Shown here one piece after another: positions 1 to 6,421 of a DNA stretch of 8,118 bases. Location of the stretch: NCBI GenBank assembly GCA_002171315.2, contig NHFS02000008.1, positions 33,252 to 41,369 on the forward strand. The letters are read 5' to 3'. Below the pieces are notes generated by a model. The model saw only the letters and a program-made list of their open reading frames with translations, did no database searches and was not told where the DNA came from. Position 1 is the first letter of the stretch. Each line of letters begins with the position of its first letter. This DNA comes from Euryarchaeota archaeon TMED117. Its GTDB lineage: Archaea > Thermoplasmatota > Poseidoniia > Poseidoniales > Poseidoniaceae. A program made the translations under genes and the position numbers.

Positions 1-519
1 AAAATCCATGCAACCGGTGGACTCAGTGATCTTGCTAAAGAGAGCGTGACAAACGTTAGCGCCGTTATCAAGAAGTTGACTGGCAAAGATGTTTCTGATT
101 ACGACATTCACATCCAGTTTGTCGATACGCATGGCGTGGATGGTGATTCTGCTTCAATTACAATTGCAACGGCAATTATCTCAGCCCTTGAATCAATACC
201 AATTCGTCAGGATTTAGCGATGACAGGTTCACTCTCCGTTCGAGGAGAGGTATTACCGATAGGTGGTGTAACGGCGAAGATAGAAGCTGCTGCTCGCTCT
301 GGTGTAAAAACGGTCATCATTCCTCGCTCCAATATGCAAGACGTTCTTTTGGATGAGCAATTTGAAGGAAATGTGGAAGTTATCGCAGTTGATACACTCG
401 ATGAAGTCATGGAGCACGCATTGATTACTCACGACCAGAAGCAAAGTCTTGTTGATCGATTGGGTGCAGTCATTGATCGTCTAACACCTGATTTGTCTGG
501 TCCTACAACTTCGATTTAA
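1..519 (+). CDS. lonB: Archaeal Lon protease (LonB type), C-terminal proteolytic domain, 5' truncated
   Basis: ATP-dependent serine protease that degrades unfolded and regulatory proteins; the archaeal form is anchored to the inner face of the membrane. The reading frame is open from base 1, so the 172 visible residues are only the C-terminal part; the GTG at 46 is internal. The catalytic Ser-Lys dyad is visible: Ser50 of the visible part in VDGDSAS (codon 148-150) and Lys93 in GGVTAKIEAA (codon 277-279). They are 43 residues apart, the same spacing as S679/K722 in E. coli Lon. The GDSAS form of the serine motif is typical of archaeal LonB, where bacterial LonA has GPSAG. The AAA+ ATPase domain and the membrane segments expected of LonB lie upstream, outside the window. 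A short tail of about 25 residues follows the protease fold and ends in TAA. The next gene starts 50 nt later on the same strand. Confidence 0.93.
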   Translation, partial: KIHATGGLSDLAKESVTNVSAVIKKLTGKDVSDYDIHIQFVDTHGVDGDSASITIATAIISALESIPIRQDLAMTGSLSVRGEVLPIGGVTAKIEAAARSGVKTVIIPRSNMQDVLLDEQFEGNVEVIAVDTLDEVMEHALITHDQKQSLVDRLGAVIDRLTPDLSGPTTSI

Positions 520-569
520 TATCGTGGCTTTATCATCGAATTGATAGGTAGGGTTTCCTCGCATTAGGT

Positions 570-1919
570 ATGGAAGAGCACGAAGGGCAACCCAATCGTG
601 TTGACGCAAGCAAGGGAGCATTGTTTGTTCTCTTCCTTGTAACCATGATCGACATGATTGGATTTGGAATTGTCATTCCTTTTCTAACATACCTTGTTGA
701 AGATTTAGCAGGAGAACAAGATGCCGCTTCCATCGGTATTTGGGTCGGCCTGCTCATGACATCGTATTCCGCTGCCCAGTTCCTCTTTTCTCCCATCTGG
801 GGGGCACTCTCCGATCGCATTGGCCGCAGGCCTGTCCTCATGATTGGGCTTATCGGCAATACTGTGTTCTTCACAATGTTTGGTCTTGCAAATACTCTGG
901 TTATGGCTCTCATAGCACGATTTCTTGCAGGTGTTTTCAATGGGAATATTGCTGTTGCTCGTGCTTACATCGGCGATGTTAGCAATCCTCAACAACTTGC
1001 AACTCGAATGGGTCTCATTGGTGCAGCTTTCGGTCTTGGATTTACAATAGGTCCATTCCTAGGTGGGGAGTTATCTGCTCCAGCAGAACGTTGGGATTTG
1101 TTTAGGGATACTATTTTTGAAACATACCCCTATCTCTTACCTTGTGTTCTCGCAAGTGTTCTATCAGTTGTCTCTCTTCTCTTCGCATTCAAATCCCTTC
1201 CCGAATCATTACCCGTGAATCGACGTGTCATCGATAAATCTCGTTCCTGGTCATCGACTATGAAGAATTCATTTCGAAATGTAAAGACGATGATTGGAAC
1301 CAAACAAATCGGTTCAGTAATGTGGGTAACGTTTCTTTTCATGTTTGGTTTTACCATCATGCACGCAGTCTTCATTCTTTACACACAAATGGATCCTGCT
1401 TCTGGTGGATTAGGATTTAGTGAAGCAGAAAACGGTAGAATATTTGCTCTTATTGGGGTTCTAGGAATTTTTACTCAAGGTGGCTTGATCGGACCGCTTT
1501 CACGAAAATATGGGAGTGTTTTCATCCTTCGTTTTGGTGCGATTTTAACTGGAATTGGTCTTGTCTTGATTCCTTATTCAAGTGCAGATCATGTATGGTT
1601 GTGGCTCTTCCCCATTACGGGTTGTATTGCGATTGGTAATGGCCTCTTTCAACCCTCTTCAAGCACATTACTCACTGCAATTTCTCGACAAGAAGGATAT
1701 GAGTTGGGAACTGTAATGGGGGCGCAAGAGTCCTTGTCATCCTTCGCTCGTATTCTCGGGCCACTCACTGGAGGATATGTGTGGACAAAGACCGTTGCTA
1801 GGAACGATTTTCTTGACTATCATACAGCGTTCCACCTCTGCGGGGTCATGATGTTGTGTGCATTCCTCTTATCCTTACGCATTTCATACCAACCTTCATG
1901 GAAGCAATCAGAAGAATAA
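570..1919 (+). CDS. MFS transporter, TetA-like drug/H+ antiporter family (DHA1)
   Basis: Predicted 449-residue inner-membrane transporter with about 12 membrane helices in two halves, joined by a basic cytoplasmic loop at about residues 210-245. TM1 carries DMIGFGIVIPFL (28-39), usual in TetA/DHA1 proteins. MFS motif A is GALSDRIGRRPV (78-89), between TM2 and TM3. A motif-B-like arginine is in ARFLAGVFNG (116-125). Motif C, the antiporter signature, is GAAFGLGFTIGPFLGG (151-166). A weaker motif-A copy, GPLSRKYG (308-315), marks the second half. These motifs point to proton-coupled export of a small molecule. The substrate cannot be read from sequence, so tetracycline or multidrug resistance should not be assumed. 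The ATG at 570 is followed at once by a short hydrophilic N-terminus and TM1. A TATA-like TTTATCAT at 529-536 may give the gene its own promoter, 50 nt after lon. Family call is firm; substrate unknown. Confidence 0.9.
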   Translation: MEEHEGQPNRVDASKGALFVLFLVTMIDMIGFGIVIPFLTYLVEDLAGEQDAASIGIWVGLLMTSYSAAQFLFSPIWGALSDRIGRRPVLMIGLIGNTVFFTMFGLANTLVMALIARFLAGVFNGNIAVARAYIGDVSNPQQLATRMGLIGAAFGLGFTIGPFLGGELSAPAERWDLFRDTIFETYPYLLPCVLASVLSVVSLLFAFKSLPESLPVNRRVIDKSRSWSSTMKNSFRNVKTMIGTKQIGSVMWVTFLFMFGFTIMHAVFILYTQMDPASGGLGFSEAENGRIFALIGVLGIFTQGGLIGPLSRKYGSVFILRFGAILTGIGLVLIPYSSADHVWLWLFPITGCIAIGNGLFQPSSSTLLTAISRQEGYELGTVMGAQESLSSFARILGPLTGGYVWTKTVARNDFLDYHTAFHLCGVMMLCAFLLSLRISYQPSWKQSEE

Positions 1920-1926
1920 TTTTCAT

Positions 1927-1945
1927 CACGTTAAATTCAAACGTG
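1927..1945 (+). promoter_or_regulatory. TATA-like box inside a 6-bp inverted repeat, upstream of the AI-2E permease
   Basis: CACGTT (1927-1932) and AACGTG (1940-1945) are exact inverted copies with a 7-nt spacer, and the AT-rich core TTAAATT (1931-1937) overlaps them. The core is about 31 nt upstream of the ATG at 1965, so it fits an archaeal TATA box giving a nearly leaderless transcript. The flanking arms could be an operator read by a dimeric repressor. Alternatively it is a weak hairpin in the 3' end of the MFS mRNA; there is no T tract after it. Confidence 0.35.
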
Positions 1946-1964
1946 GGATGGTTGAGAGCCATGT

Positions 1965-3395
1965 ATGGAGGACACTCTTTCCGTCTTTGATAACAATACA
2001 TTCCATCGCCGTCTTGGTGGGTTGACATTTGCTGTCATATTACTGACAGTACTCACCATTTGGATGATTCAACTCGAAGGGGTCTTACAGCCATTTTTTA
2101 TCGCTTTAGGAATTTATTTCGTTCTCAAGCCAGGTTCTGATTACCTTTCAAAAAATGGATTTCCTCTCGGATTATCTTATTTGACAATGGTTCTTTTGAT
2201 GCTATTAGTCATCGTATCCGCTGGTTATGTTGCTTACGATCAAGCGAGTGATTTAGCGAACGATGACGATAAAATCGAAGAGTACAACAGTAAACTCAAC
2301 AAGAGATGGCAGAAGATTAAGTCGGCTCCATTAGTGGGTGGTTCGATTACTGAATCTTTGAATTCAACCAACGGGACGTTGTCAGAAGACTTGGCAGAAA
2401 TGGGTCTCTTGTCCAAAGATTCCCAAGTATCGGACTTAATTGGCGATGCAGTTGCAGGCGTAGGTGGACTTTTTGCAACGAGCCTTACAGTATCATTCTT
2501 CCTTATCTTCATCATCTTTGAAGCGAATTTACTTCCTGGAAGGATCGAAAGAGCATGGCCGGGTGGAGTCTCTGGTAAGGTACAAGATGTGCAAATTCAA
2601 ATTCAAGAAAGCATCAACACCTATGTTGTCGTCAAGACAGGTGTAGGTGTCGGTACCGCTGTCATTACTGCGATTATTCTCTTCTCATTTGGGATCGATT
2701 TATGGTTTACGTGGGCTCTACTTACATTCATTTTCAACTACGTACCCTACATTGGTTCTCTTATTGCAACTATTCCTCCAATCATCCTTGGAATTGTAAT
2801 CTTAGATTCGACCTTCCTGCTTGTTCTAATGACAGTATTACTGTTGGTTAATCAACAAGTTTGGGGGAACATTATCGAAACAAAGTGGGCAGGACGTGCT
2901 TTAGATCTCTCTCCAGTCTTGCTCCTTCTTGTTACAGCCTTTTCCTTCTGGGTATGGGGTATCATTGGCATGATTCTTGCCATACCATTTACCGTTATCA
3001 TCAAGATTGTTCTCGAAAACATTGAGCCAACAAGACCGATTGCTATTCTGTTGTCAGAACGGGCACCATCGATCGATGAGGCTTGGAGAGAGGCAATGAA
3101 AGATGGTCGAATTTCGAACCATGAAAGCCGTTCACTTGAAGAAATACAACGCGTGTTGGGGCTTAGCGATAGGGAGATGGCTCGAGTGGGTGCAAAGCAC
3201 GCAATAGAGCGTAGCCTGCGAAGAAACAGAATTACGCCTGAACAATACACATATGTTGAGGTGGCAACCGATATGCTCTCAGATGATAGCTACGGCCTGC
3301 AATTGAACAGTTTCAACATCGATTCTGGTAGGTTGACAAAGAGCAATCGTCTCGTTCTTGAACGGATTTTAGGTGCTCTCGAAGAAGAAGAGTGA
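1965..3395 (+). CDS. AI-2E/PerM family (UPF0118) membrane transporter with an extra C-terminal domain
   Basis: Predicted 476-residue polytopic membrane protein. Two hydrophobic segments at about 21-55 and one at 70-90 are followed by a hydrophilic stretch (about 93-160), a helix at 165-187, and a hydrophobic block from about 222 to 350. That block contains FNYVPYIGSLIATIPP (257-272), the best signature of the family, and the conserved PFTVIIKIVLENI-type end (341-353). Known members export autoinducer-2 or act as Na+/H+ antiporters; the substrate here is unknown. Most family members stop soon after the last helix. This one continues for about 120 residues (356-476) with a soluble, charged, presumably cytoplasmic tail. 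The tail holds three similar units starting DGRISNHE (380), RNRITPEQ (420) and SGRLTKSN (454), each followed by a helix, resembling TerB-like repeats. The ATG at 1965 is the first in frame. An out-of-frame ATG at 1961 opens only nine codons. The stop directly abuts the convergent UPF0147 gene. Confidence 0.88.
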   Translation: MEDTLSVFDNNTFHRRLGGLTFAVILLTVLTIWMIQLEGVLQPFFIALGIYFVLKPGSDYLSKNGFPLGLSYLTMVLLMLLVIVSAGYVAYDQASDLANDDDKIEEYNSKLNKRWQKIKSAPLVGGSITESLNSTNGTLSEDLAEMGLLSKDSQVSDLIGDAVAGVGGLFATSLTVSFFLIFIIFEANLLPGRIERAWPGGVSGKVQDVQIQIQESINTYVVVKTGVGVGTAVITAIILFSFGIDLWFTWALLTFIFNYVPYIGSLIATIPPIILGIVILDSTFLLVLMTVLLLVNQQVWGNIIETKWAGRALDLSPVLLLLVTAFSFWVWGIIGMILAIPFTVIIKIVLENIEPTRPIAILLSERAPSIDEAWREAMKDGRISNHESRSLEEIQRVLGLSDREMARVGAKHAIERSLRRNRITPEQYTYVEVATDMLSDDSYGLQLNSFNIDSGRLTKSNRLVLERILGALEEEE

Positions 3396-3662
3396 TCAAA
3401 GGATTTCTGTTAGAATCTTCTCAAGTTCTGTATTGATCATCAGGATGAGAGTTCCAAATTCTGGTGGAATGTTTGGATCTTCATAGAGTTCTTCAAGTTT
3501 TGATTGAGACATTGCAATTCGAACATCGAGTTTCTTCCCCTTGTTCAATAACCAATTGTCGCAAGTCTCTTTTGCTTGCTTACGAATATTCCGAGGGACC
3601 TTCGGGTCATCAATTTGGTTAATGACAGTCGCTACTTGCTGTAGTCGTGTTTCTACGTCCAT
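3396..3662 (-). CDS. UPF0147 family protein (conserved archaeal, function unknown)
   Basis: An 88-residue, helix-rich, soluble protein with the hallmarks of the archaeal UPF0147 family: VINQIDDPKVPRNIRKQAK (13-31), where VPRNIR is the family core, then a DVRIAMS segment (46-52) and DPNIPPEFGTLI (58-69) before the last helix. The length matches the family (about 85-95 residues). No function is established for it. The start is supported by a Shine-Dalgarno-like GGAG (reverse complement of 3671-3674) with an 8-nt spacer to the ATG at 3662. Its stop codon is immediately next to the stop of the AI-2E permease on the other strand (TGA|TCA), and it diverges from the A24 peptidase gene across a spacer of about 70 bp. 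Confidence 0.9.
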   Translation of the reverse strand: MDVETRLQQVATVINQIDDPKVPRNIRKQAKETCDNWLLNKGKKLDVRIAMSQSKLEELYEDPNIPPEFGTLILMINTELEKILTEIL

Positions 3663-3731
3663 AATGTCATCTCCACGGAAAACCGCTCTGCTCTTCTCTT
3701 GTTGTGGGCCGTCTTTAAGTTCATTGGCGAC

Positions 3732-4742
3732 ATGGACAATACAATGGATGTTGATTCAGACCTTATTCTTGGATGGACAAGACTTGGGGTTCTCATGGTT
3801 TGTATGGGCTGGGCAGCTTGGTTTGATCATAAAGATCGAAGAGTTTCTAATCAACACTGGATTGTTTGGGTCAAGCCAGTTATCTTCATTTGGTCACTTG
3901 ATTTATTGATACAAGGGGCTCATTGGAGCATCTGGCTAACCGCCTCTGCAATCATTGCCTATGCAAGTGGTTCTGTCATAGGCCGGCCAACATTGAAAGA
4001 TGCAAAAGCAGGAAATCGAATGGATCAGATGGTTCTTTCTTGGTATCTCATATCAATAATCGGACTCGTTGCAGGTGCAGTACATTTTTCCTCAAGCCAT
4101 CCTCTCGATGTTCTCTTAGGGGATGTTACAGGTGATGCTGCTCTGTGGTGGTCCTACATAGGCGCTCTTTTCGTTCTCTTTGTCATCGATTTAGCATGGA
4201 GAATGCGCTTCATTCATGGGGGCGCAGATGCAAAGGCACTGATGTGGGTAACTCTCCTCTTCCCATCTTGGTCTGAATTGCCTGTTCATTCAGAGACGTA
4301 TATGGATGAAGTAATTCTTCATCTTCCACCATCGCTTAGTTTACTGATTTGGGGTGGCTTATTCTTTTTACTCATTCCTTTCATTTTACTCGTCAGAAAT
4401 CTTGCATCAGGAAACATCCGATCATTTTCTGATCTAAGCATGGCTTGGATTTCCTTATCAGTCCCTCTTTCGACTGCTCAAAATAGGCACGCTTGGATTC
4501 TTACTGATACAATGGAATTACCAAATGGAGATTTGAAAATTTATCATCGAAGGAGGGCTCCTCGCCAGTCCCCGTCAGAGGATGAGGTTCGAGCTCATAT
4601 TGAAAAGTTGGAAAAAGAAGGGGTCAGAAATGTCTGGGTTAGTTTGAAACTGCCCTTGTTACTCTTCCTATGGCCAGCAATACTACCGTTGTGGTTGTTT
4701 GGAGATCCAATGGCACTGGTTCTCCCAGTGCTATTGCCTTGA
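3732..4742 (+). CDS. A24-family prepilin/preflagellin peptidase (FlaK/EppA/PibD type)
   Basis: Membrane aspartyl protease that removes the short class III signal peptide from archaellins and pilins before assembly. With the ATG at 3732 it is 336 residues. The first catalytic aspartate is Asp32 in FDHKDRRVSN (31-40), matching the D-x-K-x-R-R-x-P-N pattern after TM1. The second is Asp166 in GGADAKAL (163-170), the GxGD motif. Other hydrophobic segments lie between and after these. A soluble basic region (about 230-300) leads to VWVSLKLP (301-308) and a last membrane segment ending near GDPM. This end resembles the C-terminal domain (Arc_PepC_II) of longer euryarchaeal preflagellin peptidases. 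The start is uncertain: ATG 3744 is 12 nt downstream and lies 27 nt after TTTAAG (3714-3719), which would suit a leaderless mRNA; a TTG at 3699 is also in frame. No archaellin or pilin gene is nearby. Whether the substrate is archaellin or adhesive pilin cannot be decided. Confidence 0.85.
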   Translation: MDNTMDVDSDLILGWTRLGVLMVCMGWAAWFDHKDRRVSNQHWIVWVKPVIFIWSLDLLIQGAHWSIWLTASAIIAYASGSVIGRPTLKDAKAGNRMDQMVLSWYLISIIGLVAGAVHFSSSHPLDVLLGDVTGDAALWWSYIGALFVLFVIDLAWRMRFIHGGADAKALMWVTLLFPSWSELPVHSETYMDEVILHLPPSLSLLIWGGLFFLLIPFILLVRNLASGNIRSFSDLSMAWISLSVPLSTAQNRHAWILTDTMELPNGDLKIYHRRRAPRQSPSEDEVRAHIEKLEKEGVRNVWVSLKLPLLLFLWPAILPLWLFGDPMALVLPVLLP

Positions 4743-4744
4743 GA

Positions 4745-4894
4745 TCAAACGCCCTTTCGTTCCATGTTTTTGGGACGCAGTCCCTTGTAGCCACACTTAC
4801 GGCAGCGTGTGGCTCGCCAAGCATTACGAGCATTACATTTCATGCAAATCTTAACTCGAAGCAAGCGCTCCTCTGCTTCAGGGAATCTAGCCAT
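4745..4894 (-). CDS. rpl40e: 50S ribosomal protein L40e
   Basis: A 49-codon gene I translated by hand. The product begins MARFPEAEERLLRVKICMKC and carries a Cys4 zinc-binding site: C17-x2-C20 and C31-x2-C34 (CRKCGYKGLRPK). It is rich in Arg/Lys and ends KNMERKGV. The ICMKCNARN and ATRCRKCGYKGLRPK blocks are diagnostic of archaeal L40e, the protein fused to ubiquitin in many eukaryotes and free in archaea. The length is normal for the family (about 47-52). It binds rRNA in the large subunit. A TATA-like box 25 nt upstream of the ATG suggests a leaderless transcript. It converges on the A24 peptidase gene with a 2-nt gap and diverges from the MBL-fold gene. It is easy to miss because of its size. 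Confidence 0.95.
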   Translation of the reverse strand: MARFPEAEERLLRVKICMKCNARNAWRATRCRKCGYKGLRPKNMERKGV

Positions 4895-4915
4895 GACGTT
4901 GCGACCCACTTCCTC

Positions 4916-4923
4916 TATTTAAT
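4916..4923 (-). promoter_or_regulatory. TATA box of the L40e gene
   Basis: The minus strand reads ATTAAATA here, centred about 25 nt upstream of the L40e ATG (A at 4894). That is the archaeal TATA-to-start-site distance, so transcription would begin at or very near the start codon (leaderless). No Shine-Dalgarno sequence is seen before this ATG, which agrees. Based on spacing and composition only. Confidence 0.5.
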
Positions 4924-4988
4924 CGCAACCACCTAATCAGACAATACTGGATGCCATCTTTGAAACCCTATTGACCCATGCGAGTGTT

Positions 4989-5753
4989 ATGCGCATTGTG
5001 AGGTTGCCTGGCATTCACCATGATGCGAATGCAACCCTTCTGATTGGTAAAAATTCGGCAATGTTGATTGATTCAGGTACTGCTTGGTATCAATTGTTGC
5101 AAGAAGAACGAATCAGAGGGCAGTTGGGAGAATCTATTTCCCTGAGTAAAATCATTTTGACATCAAGGAGATATCCTTTCAGCGGAGGTGCAAAAGCCCT
5201 CTCTGAATCATTTGGAATACCCGTTTTCATTCATGAGACTGCTCAATTATCGCTTGAAAGTGGTGACTTTTTCACGACATGGGCAAATCGGTATGATTCT
5301 GATATGCCCGTTTTATCCACTTCAGCAATCAATTTTTCAGAAGCACTCCGCTTAGATGATTCCCTTATCGAACTGCTTGAAACTCCAGGTCCGAGTTCGG
5401 ATAATATTTCTGTTCACATTCCTTCTGCAAAGACGATCATAGCAGGGGCACTCTTCCCGCGAGCAGATCGTCCTCTTCGATGGGATGTACCGACAGGTAA
5501 CCTCATTCAAGGAATTGAGAGTTTACGATTGATCCAATCCCTACGTCCTGTGAAATTAGTTCCAATGCATGGTCCAATTTTGCAAGGTGAAGAACATATT
5601 TTCTCCACCATTGAACGTCATTGTGAAGCTTTGGAGAGTATTGTGACGAATGATGGAGTTGCACCGAGGGCATGGCCTCGTTCAGCACCAACATCGTTGT
5701 GGTGTGAACCAGTTCCTTCCTGGCCGAGAACAGAGAAAGAACAAACTGACTAA
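4989..5753 (+). CDS. Metallo-beta-lactamase-fold protein lacking most metal ligands (probable pseudoenzyme)
   Basis: 254 residues from ATG 4989; an in-frame TTG at 4971 would add six. The order of blocks follows the MBL fold: HHDANATLLIGKNSAMLIDSG (10-30) is the N-terminal strand pair ending in the usual IDSG/VDTG turn. TSRRYPFSGGAKAL (58-71) takes the place of the THxHxDHxGG motif, followed by a helix and GIPVFIHE (76-83). ETPGPSSDNISVHIP (131-145) replaces the TPGHT..S block, AGALF (152-156) replaces the GDxLF block, and PMHGP (192-196) is the last histidine block. Every position of the HxHxDH motif is substituted (S59, R61, P63, F64), the TPGH histidine is P135, and the bridging aspartate is A154. 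Only H194 remains. Binding of a two-metal centre, and so classical hydrolase activity, looks impossible; a binding or scaffold role is an inference. A Trp/Pro-rich tail of about 30 residues follows the fold. The stop abuts the convergent neighbour. Confidence 0.8.
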   Translation: MRIVRLPGIHHDANATLLIGKNSAMLIDSGTAWYQLLQEERIRGQLGESISLSKIILTSRRYPFSGGAKALSESFGIPVFIHETAQLSLESGDFFTTWANRYDSDMPVLSTSAINFSEALRLDDSLIELLETPGPSSDNISVHIPSAKTIIAGALFPRADRPLRWDVPTGNLIQGIESLRLIQSLRPVKLVPMHGPILQGEEHIFSTIERHCEALESIVTNDGVAPRAWPRSAPTSLWCEPVPSWPRTEKEQTD

Positions 5754-6353
5754 TCATACCCCTGCCATTAATCGGATTTGAGATTCGGCTTGTTTTCTTT
5801 GCTCGTCGAGTTTCTGTCTTTCTTTGAGTCTACGTAGCATGGTATTTTCTCCAAAAGATGTGGATGCGTCATACGATTGTTGCAGAAGTCCATTTCGTTC
5901 AAATGTGCACTGTTCCCATCCAGATTGAATGCGTATTGAATTCCTTTCACTTCGTATTGAGGAGATTGATCTGTTGGTTTCAAACAAGAGATGCGGTTGT
6001 GAAGCGTCACTATATTGCCATATCTTCCCATCTGCATCAGCAATCAAAAGAGCGAGTTCCTCCTCAGAATCTAAACACATTGCTCTCAAAGCAGAATCAC
6101 TTATTGAGACACTCTTTTCTAGTGTTAGGTTGGGTACTGCAAGAATATGGAGTTGACCTTTTCCATCGCCAACAAACATTTTTTCTACATTACCATCATC
6201 ATTTTGCATTCCTAGAATAACAGTAGCAATACAATGAAGTTGGAGTGTTCTTCTATTCTGTTTGGTTTCCCAAACAATCATTCCATCATCCATTGCAATG
6301 CAAGTTCCTTGGTTCGTGACGAGACTTCGAACGGGTGTTCTTTGGTTGCGCAT
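5754..6353 (-). CDS. Hypothetical beta-propeller-like protein with charged C-terminal helix
   Basis: 199 residues, no signal peptide or membrane segment, not assigned to a named family. Three or four short strand-rich units resemble propeller blades: GTCIAMDDGMIVWET (16-30), KMFVGDGKGQLHILAV (58-73), ALLIADADGKIWQY (101-114) and a weaker one at about 136-160. The pattern x-V/I-x-D-x-D/K-G-x-I/L-x-x-W/L is that of WD40 or PQQ-like blades. This is too few for a closed seven-blade propeller, so the protein is either a fragment or pairs with itself or another protein. The end (about 170-199) is a very charged helix, LRRLKERQKLDEQRKQAES (173-191), likely a coiled coil or nucleic-acid-binding arm. 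The ATG at 6353 is the first in frame. A TATA-like CATAAAGC (reverse complement of 6384-6391) lies about 34 nt upstream. It is the third gene after TFB on the same strand, 68 nt behind the Cys4 gene. Gene call is firm; function unknown. Confidence 0.7.
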   Translation of the reverse strand: MRNQRTPVRSLVTNQGTCIAMDDGMIVWETKQNRRTLQLHCIATVILGMQNDDGNVEKMFVGDGKGQLHILAVPNLTLEKSVSISDSALRAMCLDSEEELALLIADADGKIWQYSDASQPHLLFETNRSISSIRSERNSIRIQSGWEQCTFERNGLLQQSYDASTSFGENTMLRRLKERQKLDEQRKQAESQIRLMAGV

Positions 6354-6400
6354 ACCTTGCTACTGAGTGCAGACGGTATTGTTGCTTTATGATAGGTGTA

Positions 6401-6419
6401 AGTGAAAAGTGAAAGTGAA
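6401..6419 (+). repeat. Three copies of AGTGAA
   Basis: AGTGAA occurs at 6401-6406, 6408-6413 and 6414-6419 in the spacer between the Cys4 gene and the propeller-like gene. On the coding (minus) strand this reads as a pyrimidine-rich run (TTCACT repeated) just after the TGA of the Cys4 gene. Archaeal termination often uses such T-rich stretches, so it may partly end the upstream transcript. It may also be chance simple sequence. Confidence 0.35.
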
Positions 6420-6421
6420 CA

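Noticed and set aside
531..546. TATCA-N6-TGATA inverted repeat between lon and the MFS gene
   Set aside because: Only 5-bp arms in AT-rich spacer; expected by chance often enough that I would not call an operator.
533..940. 135-codon minus-strand open frame across the start of the MFS gene
   Set aside because: The product is Arg/Met/Pro-rich with no domain sense; the plus-strand MFS frame has full family motifs. Antisense shadow.
2852..3250. 132-codon minus-strand open frame inside the AI-2E permease gene
   Set aside because: Low-complexity Ser/Arg-rich product opposite a gene with clear family signatures.
4670..4936. 88-codon plus-strand frame over the end of the A24 gene and L40e
   Set aside because: The minus strand here encodes an unmistakable L40e and the plus-strand product has no recognisable features.
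5858..6220. 120-codon plus-strand frame antisense to the propeller-like gene
   Set aside because: His/Phe-rich product without motifs; the minus-strand frame is longer, has blade-like periodicity, and abuts the MBL-fold gene cleanly.
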